From assembly GCF_011761635.1 (NCBI RefSeq), contig NZ_JAASRN010000002.1, positions 708,634-772,633 on the forward strand: DNA of 64,000 bases. The letters are read 5' to 3'. The position numbers and the translations under genes were made by a program. This document shows positions 53,331 through 62,582 of this stretch, piece by piece. The DNA comes from Thermonema lapsum. GTDB taxonomy: Bacteria > Bacteroidota > Bacteroidia > Cytophagales > Thermonemataceae. The notes under the pieces are model-generated. The model was given only the letters and a program-made list of their open reading frames with translations. It made no database searches and was not told the DNA's origin. Every line of letters begins with the position of its first letter. The stretch's first letter is position 1.

Positions 53331-53933
53331 ATGAGAAAGTACTTGCTCACACTCCTGCTCCTGTCGTTCGGTGTCTTGACATGGGCACAAGGTTACAAGC
53401 CCGGCGACAAAGCCATCGATTTTAAACTAAAAAATATCGATGGGCAGTATGTATCGCTTGCCGATTTCAAAGAAGCTAAAGGGTTCATTGTGGTGTTTAC
53501 GTGCAACCACTGCCCTTTCTCCAAGATGTATGAAGACCGCATCATTGCCTTAGACAAGAAGTACAAGCCATTGGGGTATCCGGTGGTAGCCATCAACCCC
53601 AACGACCCCAAAAAACAACCGGAAGACAGCTTCGATAAGATGATTGAACGAGCCAAAGAAAAAGGCTTTACCTTCCCTTATCTATTCGACGAAACTCAGG
53701 AGATAGCACGCACCTACGGGGCAACCAACACACCGCATGTGTTCGTCTTAAAAAAGGAGGGCAAAGACCTTATTGTAAGCTATATTGGTGCCATTGACGA
53801 CAGTCCACGCGAGGCAAGCAAAGCAAGCAAAAAGTATGTAGAGCAAGCGGTAGATGCGCTGCTCAGTGGCAAAGAAGTACAGGTGAAACAAGCCAAAGCA
53901 ATCGGTTGCACCATCAAGTGGAAAGAAATGTAA
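53331..53933 (+). CDS. Exported thioredoxin/peroxiredoxin-like protein with CNHC motif
   Basis: The 200-residue protein has a signal peptide (cleavage after TWAQ), then an AhpC/TSA-like domain in which the redox motif reads FTCNHCPFSKMYEDR (Cys58, Cys61), followed by YPVVAINPNDP and NTPHVFVL with the cis-Pro. This CNHC group is common in Bacteroidota and is probably a periplasmic thiol-disulfide or peroxide-handling protein. It ends at a strong terminator and is coupled to the TlpA-like gene. Confidence 0.85.
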   Translation: MRKYLLTLLLLSFGVLTWAQGYKPGDKAIDFKLKNIDGQYVSLADFKEAKGFIVVFTCNHCPFSKMYEDRIIALDKKYKPLGYPVVAINPNDPKKQPEDSFDKMIERAKEKGFTFPYLFDETQEIARTYGATNTPHVFVLKKEGKDLIVSYIGAIDDSPREASKASKKYVEQAVDALLSGKEVQVKQAKAIGCTIKWKEM

Positions 53934-53954
53934 GTACTTGTGATACATAAACTT

Positions 53955-53985
53955 AATGCCTGTCAATCAGACAGGCATTTTTTAT
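53955..53985 (+). terminator. Terminator of the thioredoxin-like pair
   Basis: Perfect 10-base stem AATGCCTGTC / GACAGGCATT, 5-base loop, then T-rich DNA. Confidence 0.85.
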
Positions 53986-54127
53986 TTCTATCGGGAAATA
54001 GGCATTTTGTTTTTTCTCTTTTGCTTCTGCTGCAAATTTTTTTTACTCCAAATAGGTTACCTTTTTCAATTAAGGGAATAAAGAGGCGAATTTAGATTCA
54101 TTGTTAAACCTCAAAATTCTAAGTACT

Positions 54128-54346
54128 ATGAAAAAGTTATTTTTGATGCTGTTGGCTGCTGGTTCTTTCGCACTGGTTTCTTGCGGCGAAGGTCAAAAAG
54201 AAAACGCTGAAAATCAAGAGCAACCTGCTGCTGAAGATGTACAGCCTGCTGAAGAGAAACCAGCTGAAGAGCAACCTGCTGCAGAAGAAACTCAATCTCA
54301 AGAAGCTCCTGCTGAAGGTCAGTCTCAGCAAACTCCTACTGAGTAA
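54128..54346 (+). CDS. Small Glu/Pro/Ala-rich lipoprotein
   Basis: A 72-residue protein: lipoprotein signal MKKLFLMLLAAGSFALVSC (Cys19), then a fully hydrophilic, unstructured tail of Glu, Gln, Pro and Ala repeats (for example PAEEKPAEEQPAAEE). The function is unknown; such tails may act as envelope spacers. A decayed second copy lies just downstream. The start is the ATG at 54128, not the earlier frame start at 54101, because the signal peptide begins there. Confidence 0.75.
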   Translation: MKKLFLMLLAAGSFALVSCGEGQKENAENQEQPAAEDVQPAEEKPAEEQPAAEETQSQEAPAEGQSQQTPTE

Positions 54347-54366
54347 TTATACGGAGTAATCTTAAC

Positions 54367-54406
54367 AAAAGCGAGCACGTTCCAACGAACGGCTCGCTTT
54401 TTATTT
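54367..54406 (+). terminator. Terminator of the small lipoprotein gene
   Basis: AAAAGCGAGC / GCTCGCTTTT stem closing a 15-base loop that itself can pair (CGTT/AACG), then T-rich DNA. Confidence 0.8.
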
Positions 54407-54468
54407 TTTGCGGGGTTACTTTTTTCGTTTTTTTAAAAAGCGCATTCATAAAAGCAAAGTATTGCCTA

Positions 54469-54659
54469 AGCAAAAAAGTATTATTGGCTGCTGCTTCTTT
54501 CGTATGAGTTTCTGCAGCGAAGGTCAAAAAGAAAACGCTGAAAAAAGCATGGAGGAAGCCACCGAGCAGGTATAAGAAACTGCCGAAAAGGCTAAAGATG
54601 CAACTAAAGAGGAGGGCGAAAAATCTATTGAAGAAGCGGAAAAGCTACCGAAGAAGTGA
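54469..54659 (+). pseudogene. Decayed paralogue of the small lipoprotein
   Basis: It shares a 28-base exact match with the intact gene (54186-54213 and 54517-54544) and a similar signal-peptide region (KKVLLAAASFV). The start ATG is lost and a TGA follows SFV. A one-base deletion before the lipobox Cys shifts the frame, and a TAA interrupts the tail after ATEQV. The tail (ETAEKAKDATKEEGEKS) diverges from the intact copy. It looks like a tandem duplicate that was disabled. Confidence 0.8.
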
Positions 54660-54739
54660 GGTACTTTTTTCAAGTGCTTCTTTTTTTCTTAAAACGTATC
54701 AGGATGAGGTTTTCACAATTCCCACCTTTTGACTTGCAT

Positions 54740-55261
54740 TCAGTAGTTGTTTTCGTCTTTTGCTTTTAAAATACGACGAATGCCCGATAGGTCTTTGAGA
54801 AAAGACTCTTCCTTAATCTTTTGCTGTAATTTCATAAAGGCACCGATAAGGGCTTCGGGGCGAGGCGGACAGCCCGGTACGTAAAAATCTACCGGTATGA
54901 TTTTGTCCACTCCTTTCACCACATGGTAGCCATGCTGCCAGTAAGGACCTCCACAGTTGGCGCAAGAGCCCATGGAAATGACATAACGAGGCTCGGGCAT
55001 CTGCTCATAAAGGCGCCGAATGCGGTCTGCCATTTTGAAGGTGACGGTACCGGCTACTATCATCACATCGGACTGGCGAGGCGAATTTCGGGGTATAATT
55101 CCAAAACGGTCCATGTCATAGGCAGAAGCATAAGCCGCCATCATTTCAATGGCGCAGCAAGCCAAGCCAAAGCCCATAGGAAAAAGCGACGACAGGCGTG
55201 CCCAGTTGAGCAAGTCTTCGGCTTTCAATAAAAGTACACTCCCCTGATGGTTTCTTTCCAT
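54740..55261 (-). CDS. nuoB: NADH-quinone oxidoreductase subunit B
   Basis: The 173-residue protein has the N2-cluster cysteines: tandem Cys in [11 protein letters not shown], Cys in [10 protein letters not shown] and Cys in [11 protein letters not shown], all four ligands present. It carries electrons within complex I next to the quinone site. The ATG at 55261 follows the nuoA stop directly (gap of one base). No nuoC or later genes follow; the next sequence is the pseudogene on the other strand. It is the last gene of proS-purA-nuoA-nuoB. Confidence 0.95.
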   Translation of the reverse strand: MERNHQGSVLLLKAEDLLNWARLSSLFPMGFGLACCAIEMMAAYASAYDMDRFGIIPRNSPRQSDVMIVAGTVTFKMADRIRRLYEQMPEPRYVISMGSCANCGGPYWQHGYHVVKGVDKIIPVDFYVPGCPPRPEALIGAFMKLQQKIKEESFLKDLSGIRRILKAKDENNY

Positions 55262-55262
55262 G

Positions 55263-55772
55263 TTATACCTTCTCTTTGGGTTTGGCGACATAGCGGCGGT
55301 TTACAGCTTCATATAAAGCATCAGGTACTGGCGACTTGAGCGTTGGCAGTAGTGGCTTCGGTCTTAACCAATCGAGAAAGCCTCGACGCCAAGCATACAG
55401 CAAGCCGCCAATCAACAGCCCTATAAAAACAAATGCTTCTATAAAAGCCAGCCATGCCCACCTGCCTTGTGTAGCTTCGATGAGTGCTTCTTGTCCAAAA
55501 ACAATAGCCCATGGAAAGAGGAGCACAGTTTCAATCTCGAATAAGATAAAAACAAGAGCAAGTGTGTAAAATCGAAAATTGAATTGCCCCCAGGCATGTC
55601 CTATGGGTTGTTCGCCGCATTCGTAAGTGGACAATTTCTCCGGGTTCGGCTTGCGGGGTGCCAGCATATAGGCAACAAACATGCCCCCCAACAAAAATAG
55701 AGCACTCCCTATCATAAACAACAAAATCACGGAAAAAGATGAGAGTGCTCCGTTAGGCATGAGGTCTGACAT
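55263..55772 (-). CDS. nuoA: NADH-quinone oxidoreductase subunit A
   Basis: A 169-residue protein with three membrane helices and the conserved block [16 protein letters not shown] and [20 protein letters not shown]. It belongs to the membrane arm of complex I. It starts 9 bases after purA ends. The C-terminal extension after the third helix (about 40 residues) is longer than in E. coli. Confidence 0.93.
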   Translation of the reverse strand: MSDLMPNGALSSFSVILLFMIGSALFLLGGMFVAYMLAPRKPNPEKLSTYECGEQPIGHAWGQFNFRFYTLALVFILFEIETVLLFPWAIVFGQEALIEATQGRWAWLAFIEAFVFIGLLIGGLLYAWRRGFLDWLRPKPLLPTLKSPVPDALYEAVNRRYVAKPKEKV

Positions 55773-55781
55773 TTTCAGTTT

Positions 55782-57068
55782 TTACATAGAAAACACATTC
55801 TTGCGCAGAATGGTTTGCTCCCTGTCGGGACCAATAGAAACCAGCGCTACGGGAAGGTGCAAATACTCTTCAATGAAATTCACATAATGGCGCAGGTTGC
55901 GCGGCAAGTCTTCATAGGCAGTGCTTGAGGCTATGTTTTCCGACCAACCGGGCAGGGTCTCATACACGGGCTCCACAGGCTCTTGCAACAGGCAGTAGGG
56001 CATTTGTTGGGTAATAGTGCCATCGGAGAGCTTATAGTGTGTACATACTTTGATTTCGTCAAAGCCACTCAACACATCGACTTTCATCATAAAGAGTTGG
56101 GTCACGCCGTTGAGCATGCAGGCATAGCGCAAGGCGGGCAGGTCAAGCCATCCACAACGACGTGAACGCCCGGTAGTGGAACCAAATTCGTGTCCAGCTT
56201 GACGAATGGCCTCGCCCAAGTGGTCATTCAGCTCGGTGGGAAACGGACCACTGCCCACACGGGTACAGTAAGCTTTAAAGATTCCCAACACCTCGTTTAC
56301 GGCTTTGGGTGCCACGCCCAAGCCTATGCAAGCCCCAGCAGTGGTAGTGTGCGAGCTTGTTACATAAGGGTAAGAGCCAAACTCAATGTCAAGCAAAGTG
56401 CCTTGTGCCCCCTCTGCCAATACGCGTTTGCCTTGGGCAAGGGCATCGCTCAACATATACTCCGTATCGGTAAGTTGCAGTTCTTTGAGTTGTTCCACAG
56501 CCTCAAAGAAAGCAGGTTCGCTTTCGTTCAGGTCGTACTCGTAGTCGTAGAACTCCAACAAACCCTTGTGTTTATCTACCAACTTTTGGTAACGCTGTTT
56601 AAAATCGGAACTCAAGATATCGCCCACACGCAAGCCATTGCGCCCGGTTTTGTCCATATACGCTGGTCCGATGCCACGCAAAGTAGAGCCTATTTTTTCT
56701 TTGCCTTTGGCAGCCTCGGAGGCGGCATCCAACAAGCGATGAGTGGGCAAAATCAAATGGGCTTTTTTGGAAATAAACAGATTCTTTCGATAGGGCACAC
56801 CATAGGGCTTAAGTGCCTCTATTTCTTTCATGAAAACGACGGGGTCAATCACTACCCCATTGCCTATGATATTCTGAATGCCTTCATGAAAGATGCCAGA
56901 AGGGATTTGGTGCAACACATGTTTGATGCCCTCAAATTCCAAGGTATGCCCGGCATTGGGTCCTCCCTGAAAACGGGCTACTATCTGATATTTTGGCGCC
57001 AAGAAATCCACTATCTTTCCCTTCCCCTCATCGCCCCATTGCAGTCCTAATAGTACATCTAAGTTCAT
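55782..57068 (-). CDS. purA: Adenylosuccinate synthetase
   Basis: The 428-residue enzyme begins DVLLGLQWGDEGKGKIVD (GTP/IMP site), has GGPNAGHT, GIGPAYMDKTGRNG and the late GSTTGRSRRCGWLD, all diagnostic of PurA. It joins IMP and aspartate using GTP in AMP synthesis. It starts 21 bases after proS, in the same operon, ahead of nuoA. Confidence 0.97.
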   Translation of the reverse strand: MNLDVLLGLQWGDEGKGKIVDFLAPKYQIVARFQGGPNAGHTLEFEGIKHVLHQIPSGIFHEGIQNIIGNGVVIDPVVFMKEIEALKPYGVPYRKNLFISKKAHLILPTHRLLDAASEAAKGKEKIGSTLRGIGPAYMDKTGRNGLRVGDILSSDFKQRYQKLVDKHKGLLEFYDYEYDLNESEPAFFEAVEQLKELQLTDTEYMLSDALAQGKRVLAEGAQGTLLDIEFGSYPYVTSSHTTTAGACIGLGVAPKAVNEVLGIFKAYCTRVGSGPFPTELNDHLGEAIRQAGHEFGSTTGRSRRCGWLDLPALRYACMLNGVTQLFMMKVDVLSGFDEIKVCTHYKLSDGTITQQMPYCLLQEPVEPVYETLPGWSENIASSTAYEDLPRNLRHYVNFIEEYLHLPVALVSIGPDREQTILRKNVFSM

Positions 57069-57089
57069 AGCTATGGTTTTATATGGGTG

Positions 57090-58565
57090 TTAATAGGCTT
57101 TGGCAAATAAAACTCTACGTTTCGATGGCTTGCCGGTTAGGATACATTTCCCTGCTTCTTCCTCGGCTTGCAAGGGGATACAACGGATGGTAGCCTTGGT
57201 CTCTTCTTTTATACGCAATTCGGTTTCGGTGGTGCCATCCCAATGGGCAAGAACAAATCCTCCTTTGGTTTCCAATATCTCTTTAAACTCCTCGTATGAA
57301 TCAGCTTTATGAGTGTTGGCTTCGCGGAATGCCAATGCACGGTTGAATAGGGATTTTTGTATATCATCGAGCAGGTTTAAGATGTGCCCAGTGAGTGTAT
57401 CGACCGATGCAGTATGTTTTTCACCTGTATCGCGACGTGCCACTTCTACTTGGTTGCTTTCTATGTCACGCATACCTATTGCCAAGCGCACGGGCACGCC
57501 CTTTAGCTCCCATTCGGCAAATTTGAAGCCCGGGCGATGGGTGTCGCGCGCGTCAAAATGTACTTTGATGCCCACACGCTTGAGCTCGTCTATGATTTTT
57601 TGCACATAGACTTTGATTGCTTCGAGCTCCTCCTCTCCACGATAAATAGGTACAATGACTACCTGTATGGGAGCCAAACGCGGCGGCAACACCAATCCTT
57701 TGTCATCGGAATGTGTCATAATCAAAGCGCCCATCAGGCGGGTACTTACCCCCCAAGAGGTACCCCACACATAATCCAGTTCTCCATCTTTATTGGCAAA
57801 TTTCACATCAAAAGCTTTGGCAAAGTTCTGCCCCAAGAAGTGGGAAGTTCCAGCTTGCAGTGCCTTGCCGTCTTGCATGAGCGCCTCGATACAGTAGGTA
57901 TCTACCGCACCGGCAAAGCGTTCATTTTCGCTTTTCACACCTTTGATTACAGGCATAGCCATGTACTCTTCGGCAAAGCGGGCATATACATCAAGCATCT
58001 TGCGAGTTTCTTCTATTGCCTCCTCTTTGGTAGCATGGGCGGTGTGTCCCTCTTGCCACAAAAACTCGGCAGTACGTAAGAACAGACGCGTACGCATCTC
58101 CCAGCGTACTACATTTGCCCACTGGTTGATAAGCAGCGGCAGGTCACGGTAAGATTGAATCCAGTTGCGGTAGGCGCTCCAAATGATGGTTTCGGAAGTA
58201 GGACGCACAATCAGCTCTTCTTCAAGGTGAGCCTCAGGGTCCACGATTACCCCTTTGCCGTCGGGGCTGTTTTTCAATCGGTAGTGGGTCACCACCGCAC
58301 ACTCTTTGGCAAAGCCTTCGACGTGTGCTGCCTCTTTGCTCAAATACGATTTAGGTATAAAAAGAGGGAAATAGGCATTTACGTGCCCTGTTTCCTTGAA
58401 CATATCGTCTAAGGTGCGCTGCATCTTCTCCCAGATGGCAAAACCGTAGGGCTTGATAATCATACACCCTTTGACCGGTGCATGCTCAGCCAAATCGGCT
58501 TGTTTGACCAATTCTTGATACCAGGCAGCGTAATCTTCTGAACGCTTGGGAAGTCCTTTACTCAT
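57090..58565 (-). CDS. proS: Prolyl-tRNA synthetase (short, archaeal/eukaryotic-like type)
   Basis: The 491-residue class II synthetase has motif 2 and 3 patterns ([23 protein letters not shown], and [20 protein letters not shown]) and an anticodon-binding domain (about 280-400). The short C-terminal end places it with the eukaryote/archaeal-like ProRS (ProS type 3). It lacks the editing insertion of the bacterial E. coli type. It heads the operon running into purA and nuoAB. Confidence 0.93.
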   Translation of the reverse strand: MSKGLPKRSEDYAAWYQELVKQADLAEHAPVKGCMIIKPYGFAIWEKMQRTLDDMFKETGHVNAYFPLFIPKSYLSKEAAHVEGFAKECAVVTHYRLKNSPDGKGVIVDPEAHLEEELIVRPTSETIIWSAYRNWIQSYRDLPLLINQWANVVRWEMRTRLFLRTAEFLWQEGHTAHATKEEAIEETRKMLDVYARFAEEYMAMPVIKGVKSENERFAGAVDTYCIEALMQDGKALQAGTSHFLGQNFAKAFDVKFANKDGELDYVWGTSWGVSTRLMGALIMTHSDDKGLVLPPRLAPIQVVIVPIYRGEEELEAIKVYVQKIIDELKRVGIKVHFDARDTHRPGFKFAEWELKGVPVRLAIGMRDIESNQVEVARRDTGEKHTASVDTLTGHILNLLDDIQKSLFNRALAFREANTHKADSYEEFKEILETKGGFVLAHWDGTTETELRIKEETKATIRCIPLQAEEEAGKCILTGKPSKRRVLFAKAY

Positions 58566-58709
58566 AGTATTTCATTTATGGATGTATGCCTTGGCAGAAG
58601 CAAGCCTTAGGGCTTGCATGGCTTGATTTTTGCAACAAAGATAAAAAGAATGCTATGGAATGAAATGCTTTTTGTTTAAATTCAGTTGTATAAGAAAAGA
58701 GATAGGCTT

Positions 58710-59609
58710 ATGAAACGTCCTTTGCTTTTAATGATAGCATTGCTTGCTCTGTTGTGGCTTAGCGGGTGTAGCTCCGAGCTATACCAGCCGGTGAGCCACG
58801 AAGTGGACGATATCTATTACCTGCCCACTGCGGATGCAGAGCCTGCCATTTCTGCTTCTCGTAATCAAAACTTATCCAAAGTATATATTGAGGAAACAAA
58901 GCCAAGCAGTGGCATTATTAACCCGGACTACCAGCCCAACAGCGACGCGGCAAGCAGACCGGGATATTATCAACCTTCCGAAAGCCGCTTGGCACCCGAA
59001 AACAACCCCTACCGTGATGAATTCAGTGCTTACCGCCAAGGCTACCAAGATGGATTTCAAGATGCATATTGGCAAATGAATACTTGGGGGGCGCCTTTTA
59101 TGGGAAACCCTTGGTATTCGCCTTACGGCGGATGGAACAGTTTTTATTATGGTCCGGCTTGGGGTTGGGGCGGCAGCTGGGGCATGCCGCTTGTATGGGG
59201 CAACAGCTGGCGATATAGCCCATGGAGCTACTGGGGCTGGTACAGAAACTGCTGGAATTGCTGGTATGGAAATCGGATTTATGTGATTACTCCCAACTAC
59301 GAGCGTTCACGTACTTACTATGCCCCCCGCCAGCATTTAACGCCACGTGGTACTACTTTTCAACAACAAACGCCAAGAAGCACAATCAACACGCCGCCGG
59401 TACAGCAAAACCAAAGCAGGCAAGGGCGTACACGCTATACTACTACCCCCCAAGAAAAGCCGACTTATACACCACGTTACAGAAACAACAATATCCAACA
59501 AGACCAAATGAACCCTAGGTACAGAAGCAATCCCACCCCGAGTGTGCCTTCGTATAACCCCAGCTATTCACCTTCAAGAAGCGGTGGTGGGCGCAGCCGT
59601 CCACGCTAA
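58710..59609 (+). CDS. Trp/Tyr/Gly-rich lipoprotein, unknown function
   Basis: A 299-residue protein with a lipoprotein signal (LLWLSGC, Cys20 or so). A short helical segment with YRQGYQDGFQDAYW follows, then a strongly aromatic stretch (about 115-195) packed with Trp, Tyr and Gly (such as WGWGGSWGMP and SYWGWYRNCWNCWYG). The tail is rich in Arg, Gln, Thr and Pro. Start: ATG at 58710, since the frame upstream opens only with TTG. It is followed by a FadL-like porin gene 39 bases away, possibly in one operon. No family recognised. Confidence 0.65.
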   Translation: MKRPLLLMIALLALLWLSGCSSELYQPVSHEVDDIYYLPTADAEPAISASRNQNLSKVYIEETKPSSGIINPDYQPNSDAASRPGYYQPSESRLAPENNPYRDEFSAYRQGYQDGFQDAYWQMNTWGAPFMGNPWYSPYGGWNSFYYGPAWGWGGSWGMPLVWGNSWRYSPWSYWGWYRNCWNCWYGNRIYVITPNYERSRTYYAPRQHLTPRGTTFQQQTPRSTINTPPVQQNQSRQGRTRYTTTPQEKPTYTPRYRNNNIQQDQMNPRYRSNPTPSVPSYNPSYSPSRSGGGRSRPR

Positions 59610-59648
59610 GCTATTCAATCAATCATTGAGATAGTTTTCTGTCGTAAT

Positions 59649-61145
59649 ATGAAAAAGCAAATCTTTTTGTTTTCATTCTTTGCGTGTCTTTCTTTTTTTG
59701 GTAGCCGGGCACAAGTTTATTACAACGATGCTTTTCGCTACACCTACCGCCCCATGCCTACCGGCAGTGCCCGCACCCTTGCCTTAGGCGGAGCACAAGG
59801 CGCCATGGGGAGCGATGCAGCCTCCTTAGCAGTGAATCCTGCAGGCATAGGTTTGTTTCGCCGAGCGGAGGTAGCCGTGGGCTTGGACTATGGCAATAGT
59901 CTCATACAAAGCAGTTATTTAGATACAGACGAAACAGCCAATAGAGACAAGATAGGGCTATCACATGCCAGCGCCATTTTCGCAGCACCACAGAGCAGTG
60001 CAGGGCAGACAATTCAATTCGGTATTTCTTATGTGCGCACTCATGACTTCCGACAGGACAGCTACTACCAAGCAAGCAACCCTTACAGTAGCTTAGCGGA
60101 CGTTTGGACGGAAGAGGCTGCCGGCATCCACGCCAAAGTATTTGAGTCGGAAGCTGCCAATAATAAAATCTATGACCTGGCTTCCTTAGCATACGCTACT
60201 TTCGTTATTAACCCCTACGCCGATGACAGTACTCAGTATTACACTGAATTTCGTGACGTAAATAACCAACTGGTAGCCCCTATTTTACAGGAGGAGCGCA
60301 TAAAAGAAAGCGGTAGCCGTTCTGTATTCAACATTACAGCCGGCGGACAAATTCAAGAAAAAATATACTGGGGTGCCACTGTGGGCATAGAGGTCATCAA
60401 TTATGAACGAGAAAACACCTATAAGGAACGTCTGAGTCGTACGGCAGCAGACGGCGAGCTACAAGCCTTTACCCTGCGGCAACGATACACGGCTACGGGT
60501 GGCGGGCTCTACTTGGGCATGGGCATTATTGTGCGCCCAATAGAACCACTGCGTATTGGAGCAGCCATACAAACCCCCACGGGCTTTTCGCTCTACGAGA
60601 CCAGTACGGCGTCTATTGAAAGCGAGTCGGTTGGGTTCAGCAAAGTGTCGGCGTCTATAATCCCCTATGAATATGATTTCCGCTACAGAAGTCCATGGAG
60701 AGCAAGTGGAAGTCTTTTTTGGCAAATCAAAAAATATGGCTTCATCACGGCAGATGTGGAGTGGATACCCTACCGCCAAATGGCAGTAAGTGGCAGCGAC
60801 AACAATTTTGACGAAAGCGGAGAGCGGCGGGCTATTCGAGAAAATTTCCGCAACAGCATTCAGGCAAGGGTAGGCGCTGAAGCACGTATAGGCAGCTGGT
60901 ATGTACGTACGGGTGTGTGCTACACCCCATCACCTCTGCGAAAAGAAGCGGCTTACTATGATGCCATGGCTTTTACCGGTGGTATAGGTTATCGTTTGCA
61001 AGGATTTCAGTTGAGTATATCAGGCGTTTTTGCACGCTATGCGAGCCTTTACCAACCTTATGTATCGCAGCAATATTTTTCACCAACTGTGGAGCGTACT
61101 CAGCAGTACATGCAATGGCAGGTTTCTACCCATTGGTATTTTTAA
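59649..61145 (+). CDS. OmpP1/FadL family outer-membrane transporter
   Basis: The 498-residue protein has a signal peptide (cleavage after SRAQ), the family start PTGSARTLALGGAQGAMGSDAASLAVNPAGIG, then about 14 strands finishing in WQVSTHWYF. FadL-type channels import hydrophobic molecules such as long-chain fatty acids through the outer membrane. The nearest fatty-acid gene, the acyl-CoA dehydrogenase, is 7 kb away. The upstream lipoprotein may be co-transcribed. Confidence 0.85.
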   Translation: MKKQIFLFSFFACLSFFGSRAQVYYNDAFRYTYRPMPTGSARTLALGGAQGAMGSDAASLAVNPAGIGLFRRAEVAVGLDYGNSLIQSSYLDTDETANRDKIGLSHASAIFAAPQSSAGQTIQFGISYVRTHDFRQDSYYQASNPYSSLADVWTEEAAGIHAKVFESEAANNKIYDLASLAYATFVINPYADDSTQYYTEFRDVNNQLVAPILQEERIKESGSRSVFNITAGGQIQEKIYWGATVGIEVINYERENTYKERLSRTAADGELQAFTLRQRYTATGGGLYLGMGIIVRPIEPLRIGAAIQTPTGFSLYETSTASIESESVGFSKVSASIIPYEYDFRYRSPWRASGSLFWQIKKYGFITADVEWIPYRQMAVSGSDNNFDESGERRAIRENFRNSIQARVGAEARIGSWYVRTGVCYTPSPLRKEAAYYDAMAFTGGIGYRLQGFQLSISGVFARYASLYQPYVSQQYFSPTVERTQQYMQWQVSTHWYF

Positions 61146-61194
61146 GCTAAAAAATAAGCCCAAGCCTCAAGTGCTTTTTCTTTTCCGACAAAAT

Positions 61195-61229
61195 AAAAAA
61201 GCTTAGAAGGTTGCAGGCTTCTAAGCTTT
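61195..61229 (-). terminator. Terminator of secG
   Basis: Perfect 9-base stem GCTTAGAAG / CTTCTAAGC, 8-base loop, and a T-run on the minus strand, 24 bases after the secG stop; it could also act on the porin gene. Confidence 0.8.
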
Positions 61230-61252
61230 CAAGTAGATATGATGGGTATGGA

Positions 61253-61555
61253 TTATTCTTGTGGTGCCACGGGTTGCTCTACGGGTGCCGCTTCAATGTC
61301 CTCAAGAGCAGGCGACTCGGGCGCAGTGTTGCCAGTCATTTTGCTGAGCCCGAGGATGAGCACCAGCATAGCAGCAGCAAGCCCCCAAGTAATACGCTCG
61401 AGCATATCGGTGGTAGTGCGCACGCTGGTGGATGCTTGTGCTACACCACTACCTCCAAACTGACGAGACAAGCCCCCTTTGGGTTCTTGTACCAAAATAA
61501 CTAACACCAGCAAAATGGCTATCAATATGATAAGCCCCATCACTACATACAACAT
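61253..61555 (-). CDS. secG: Preprotein translocase subunit SecG
   Basis: A 100-residue protein with two membrane helices (about 5-22 and 56-73) and the conserved turn VQEPKGGLSRQFGGSG between them. The C-terminal tail is acidic and proline-rich. It stabilises SecYE. Its upstream neighbour (16 bases) is a TPR-like protein, an arrangement seen in Bacteroidota. Confidence 0.93.
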   Translation of the reverse strand: MLYVVMGLIILIAILLVLVILVQEPKGGLSRQFGGSGVAQASTSVRTTTDMLERITWGLAAAMLVLILGLSKMTGNTAPESPALEDIEAAPVEQPVAPQE

Positions 61556-61571
61556 AATCTTATAGTTTTAA

Positions 61572-62582
61572 TTACAATCCTTTTATGATTTGAATTTGCT
61601 TTTCAAAATACGTCTTTTTTTCGGGATGTTGCAAAATCAGGCGTTCATAAATTTTAATAGCCTCGTCGTCTTTTCCTTCATCACGCAATCGTATGGCATC
61701 CAATTCTGTGTAAAAGGTTTTGGGTGCCTCTTGTAAGGTATCGACTAAGGATTTGAGTTTAAATTCGGGAGGCGATGTGGTTTCTTCTTCTTTGTTTTCT
61801 TCTTTGTTTTCTTCTATTATGTTTTTGTTTTTCTCAGATGTTGGGGTTTCTTCGGCTACGGCAAATGAATCGCCCAAGTCTTCCATCAGAATGTCTATTT
61901 GACTTTGATAGTAAGCCACTCTCTCGGGATACTTCTTTTTTAGTGCTTCATATACCTTAACAGCTTCACGTATTTTTCCTTCTGAATACAGAGCGAGGGC
62001 ATATGACTCACTCAGTTCATCTTGCTGTGGAAAGGCAGAAGATTCTTGTGTAAAGTCTGTCGATGTTTCTACGGTCGCCGACTTGCTGCTTTCTTCTGCC
62101 GGAGGAGTGTCTATATTGAAGCTGTCTTCTTCAGTTTCCAAAGAAGAAAAATAATCTTTGGGTGGTTGGGTGTAAGAGGTAGTAATTTTCTCCAGCTCAT
62201 GGTCCAGTTCTTCTTCAGAGGCATTAGCCAGTTTCTCATCAAAAGCACTCACTTCCTTTTGAATATCGTCCAGCACACTGCGCGCCTTCAATAATTCATC
62301 TTTCAGAGAATCGGAAGCTCCCGACAAACGGAAATCATTCTCCTGAAATAAAGGCATCCCCAAGGCATTTGCCAGCTGTTTCCGGCTATACATATGTAAA
62401 GCAGCCCGCCGTATTTTTTGAGGTGCTAAGTGCGAATGCTGTTTGCATTGATAACGGGCAGCCAACAAGTGCAACAAGCCAGCATAAGGCACTTTTTCTA
62501 TCAGAGTCTCTACTTCTTCATACTGCTCTTCGGTAAGTGCTTGCCCTGCAAGGAGCGCTAAAAAAGTTTCTGCATTTAACAT
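61572..62582 (-). CDS. TPR-like protein of unknown function, upstream of secG
   Basis: A 336-residue soluble protein with a helical N-terminal part (1-110, LEKVPYAGLLHLLAARYQ style) and acidic low-complexity regions (about 120-185 and 240-265, the latter with EENKEENKEEE). Two short TPR-like pairs appear near 190-230 and 290-335 (EGKIREAVKVYEALKKKYPE, and DDEAIKIYERLILQHPEK). No signal peptide. The link to protein export rests only on operon position with secG. Confidence 0.65.
   Translation of the reverse strand: MLNAETFLALLAGQALTEEQYEEVETLIEKVPYAGLLHLLAARYQCKQHSHLAPQKIRRAALHMYSRKQLANALGMPLFQENDFRLSGASDSLKDELLKARSVLDDIQKEVSAFDEKLANASEEELDHELEKITTSYTQPPKDYFSSLETEEDSFNIDTPPAEESSKSATVETSTDFTQESSAFPQQDELSESYALALYSEGKIREAVKVYEALKKKYPERVAYYQSQIDILMEDLGDSFAVAEETPTSEKNKNIIEENKEENKEEETTSPPEFKLKSLVDTLQEAPKTFYTELDAIRLRDEGKDDEAIKIYERLILQHPEKKTYFEKQIQIIKGL

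Noticed and set aside
56190-57050. A 286-codon open frame on the plus strand
   Set aside because: It is antisense to the strongly conserved purA and shows no domain.
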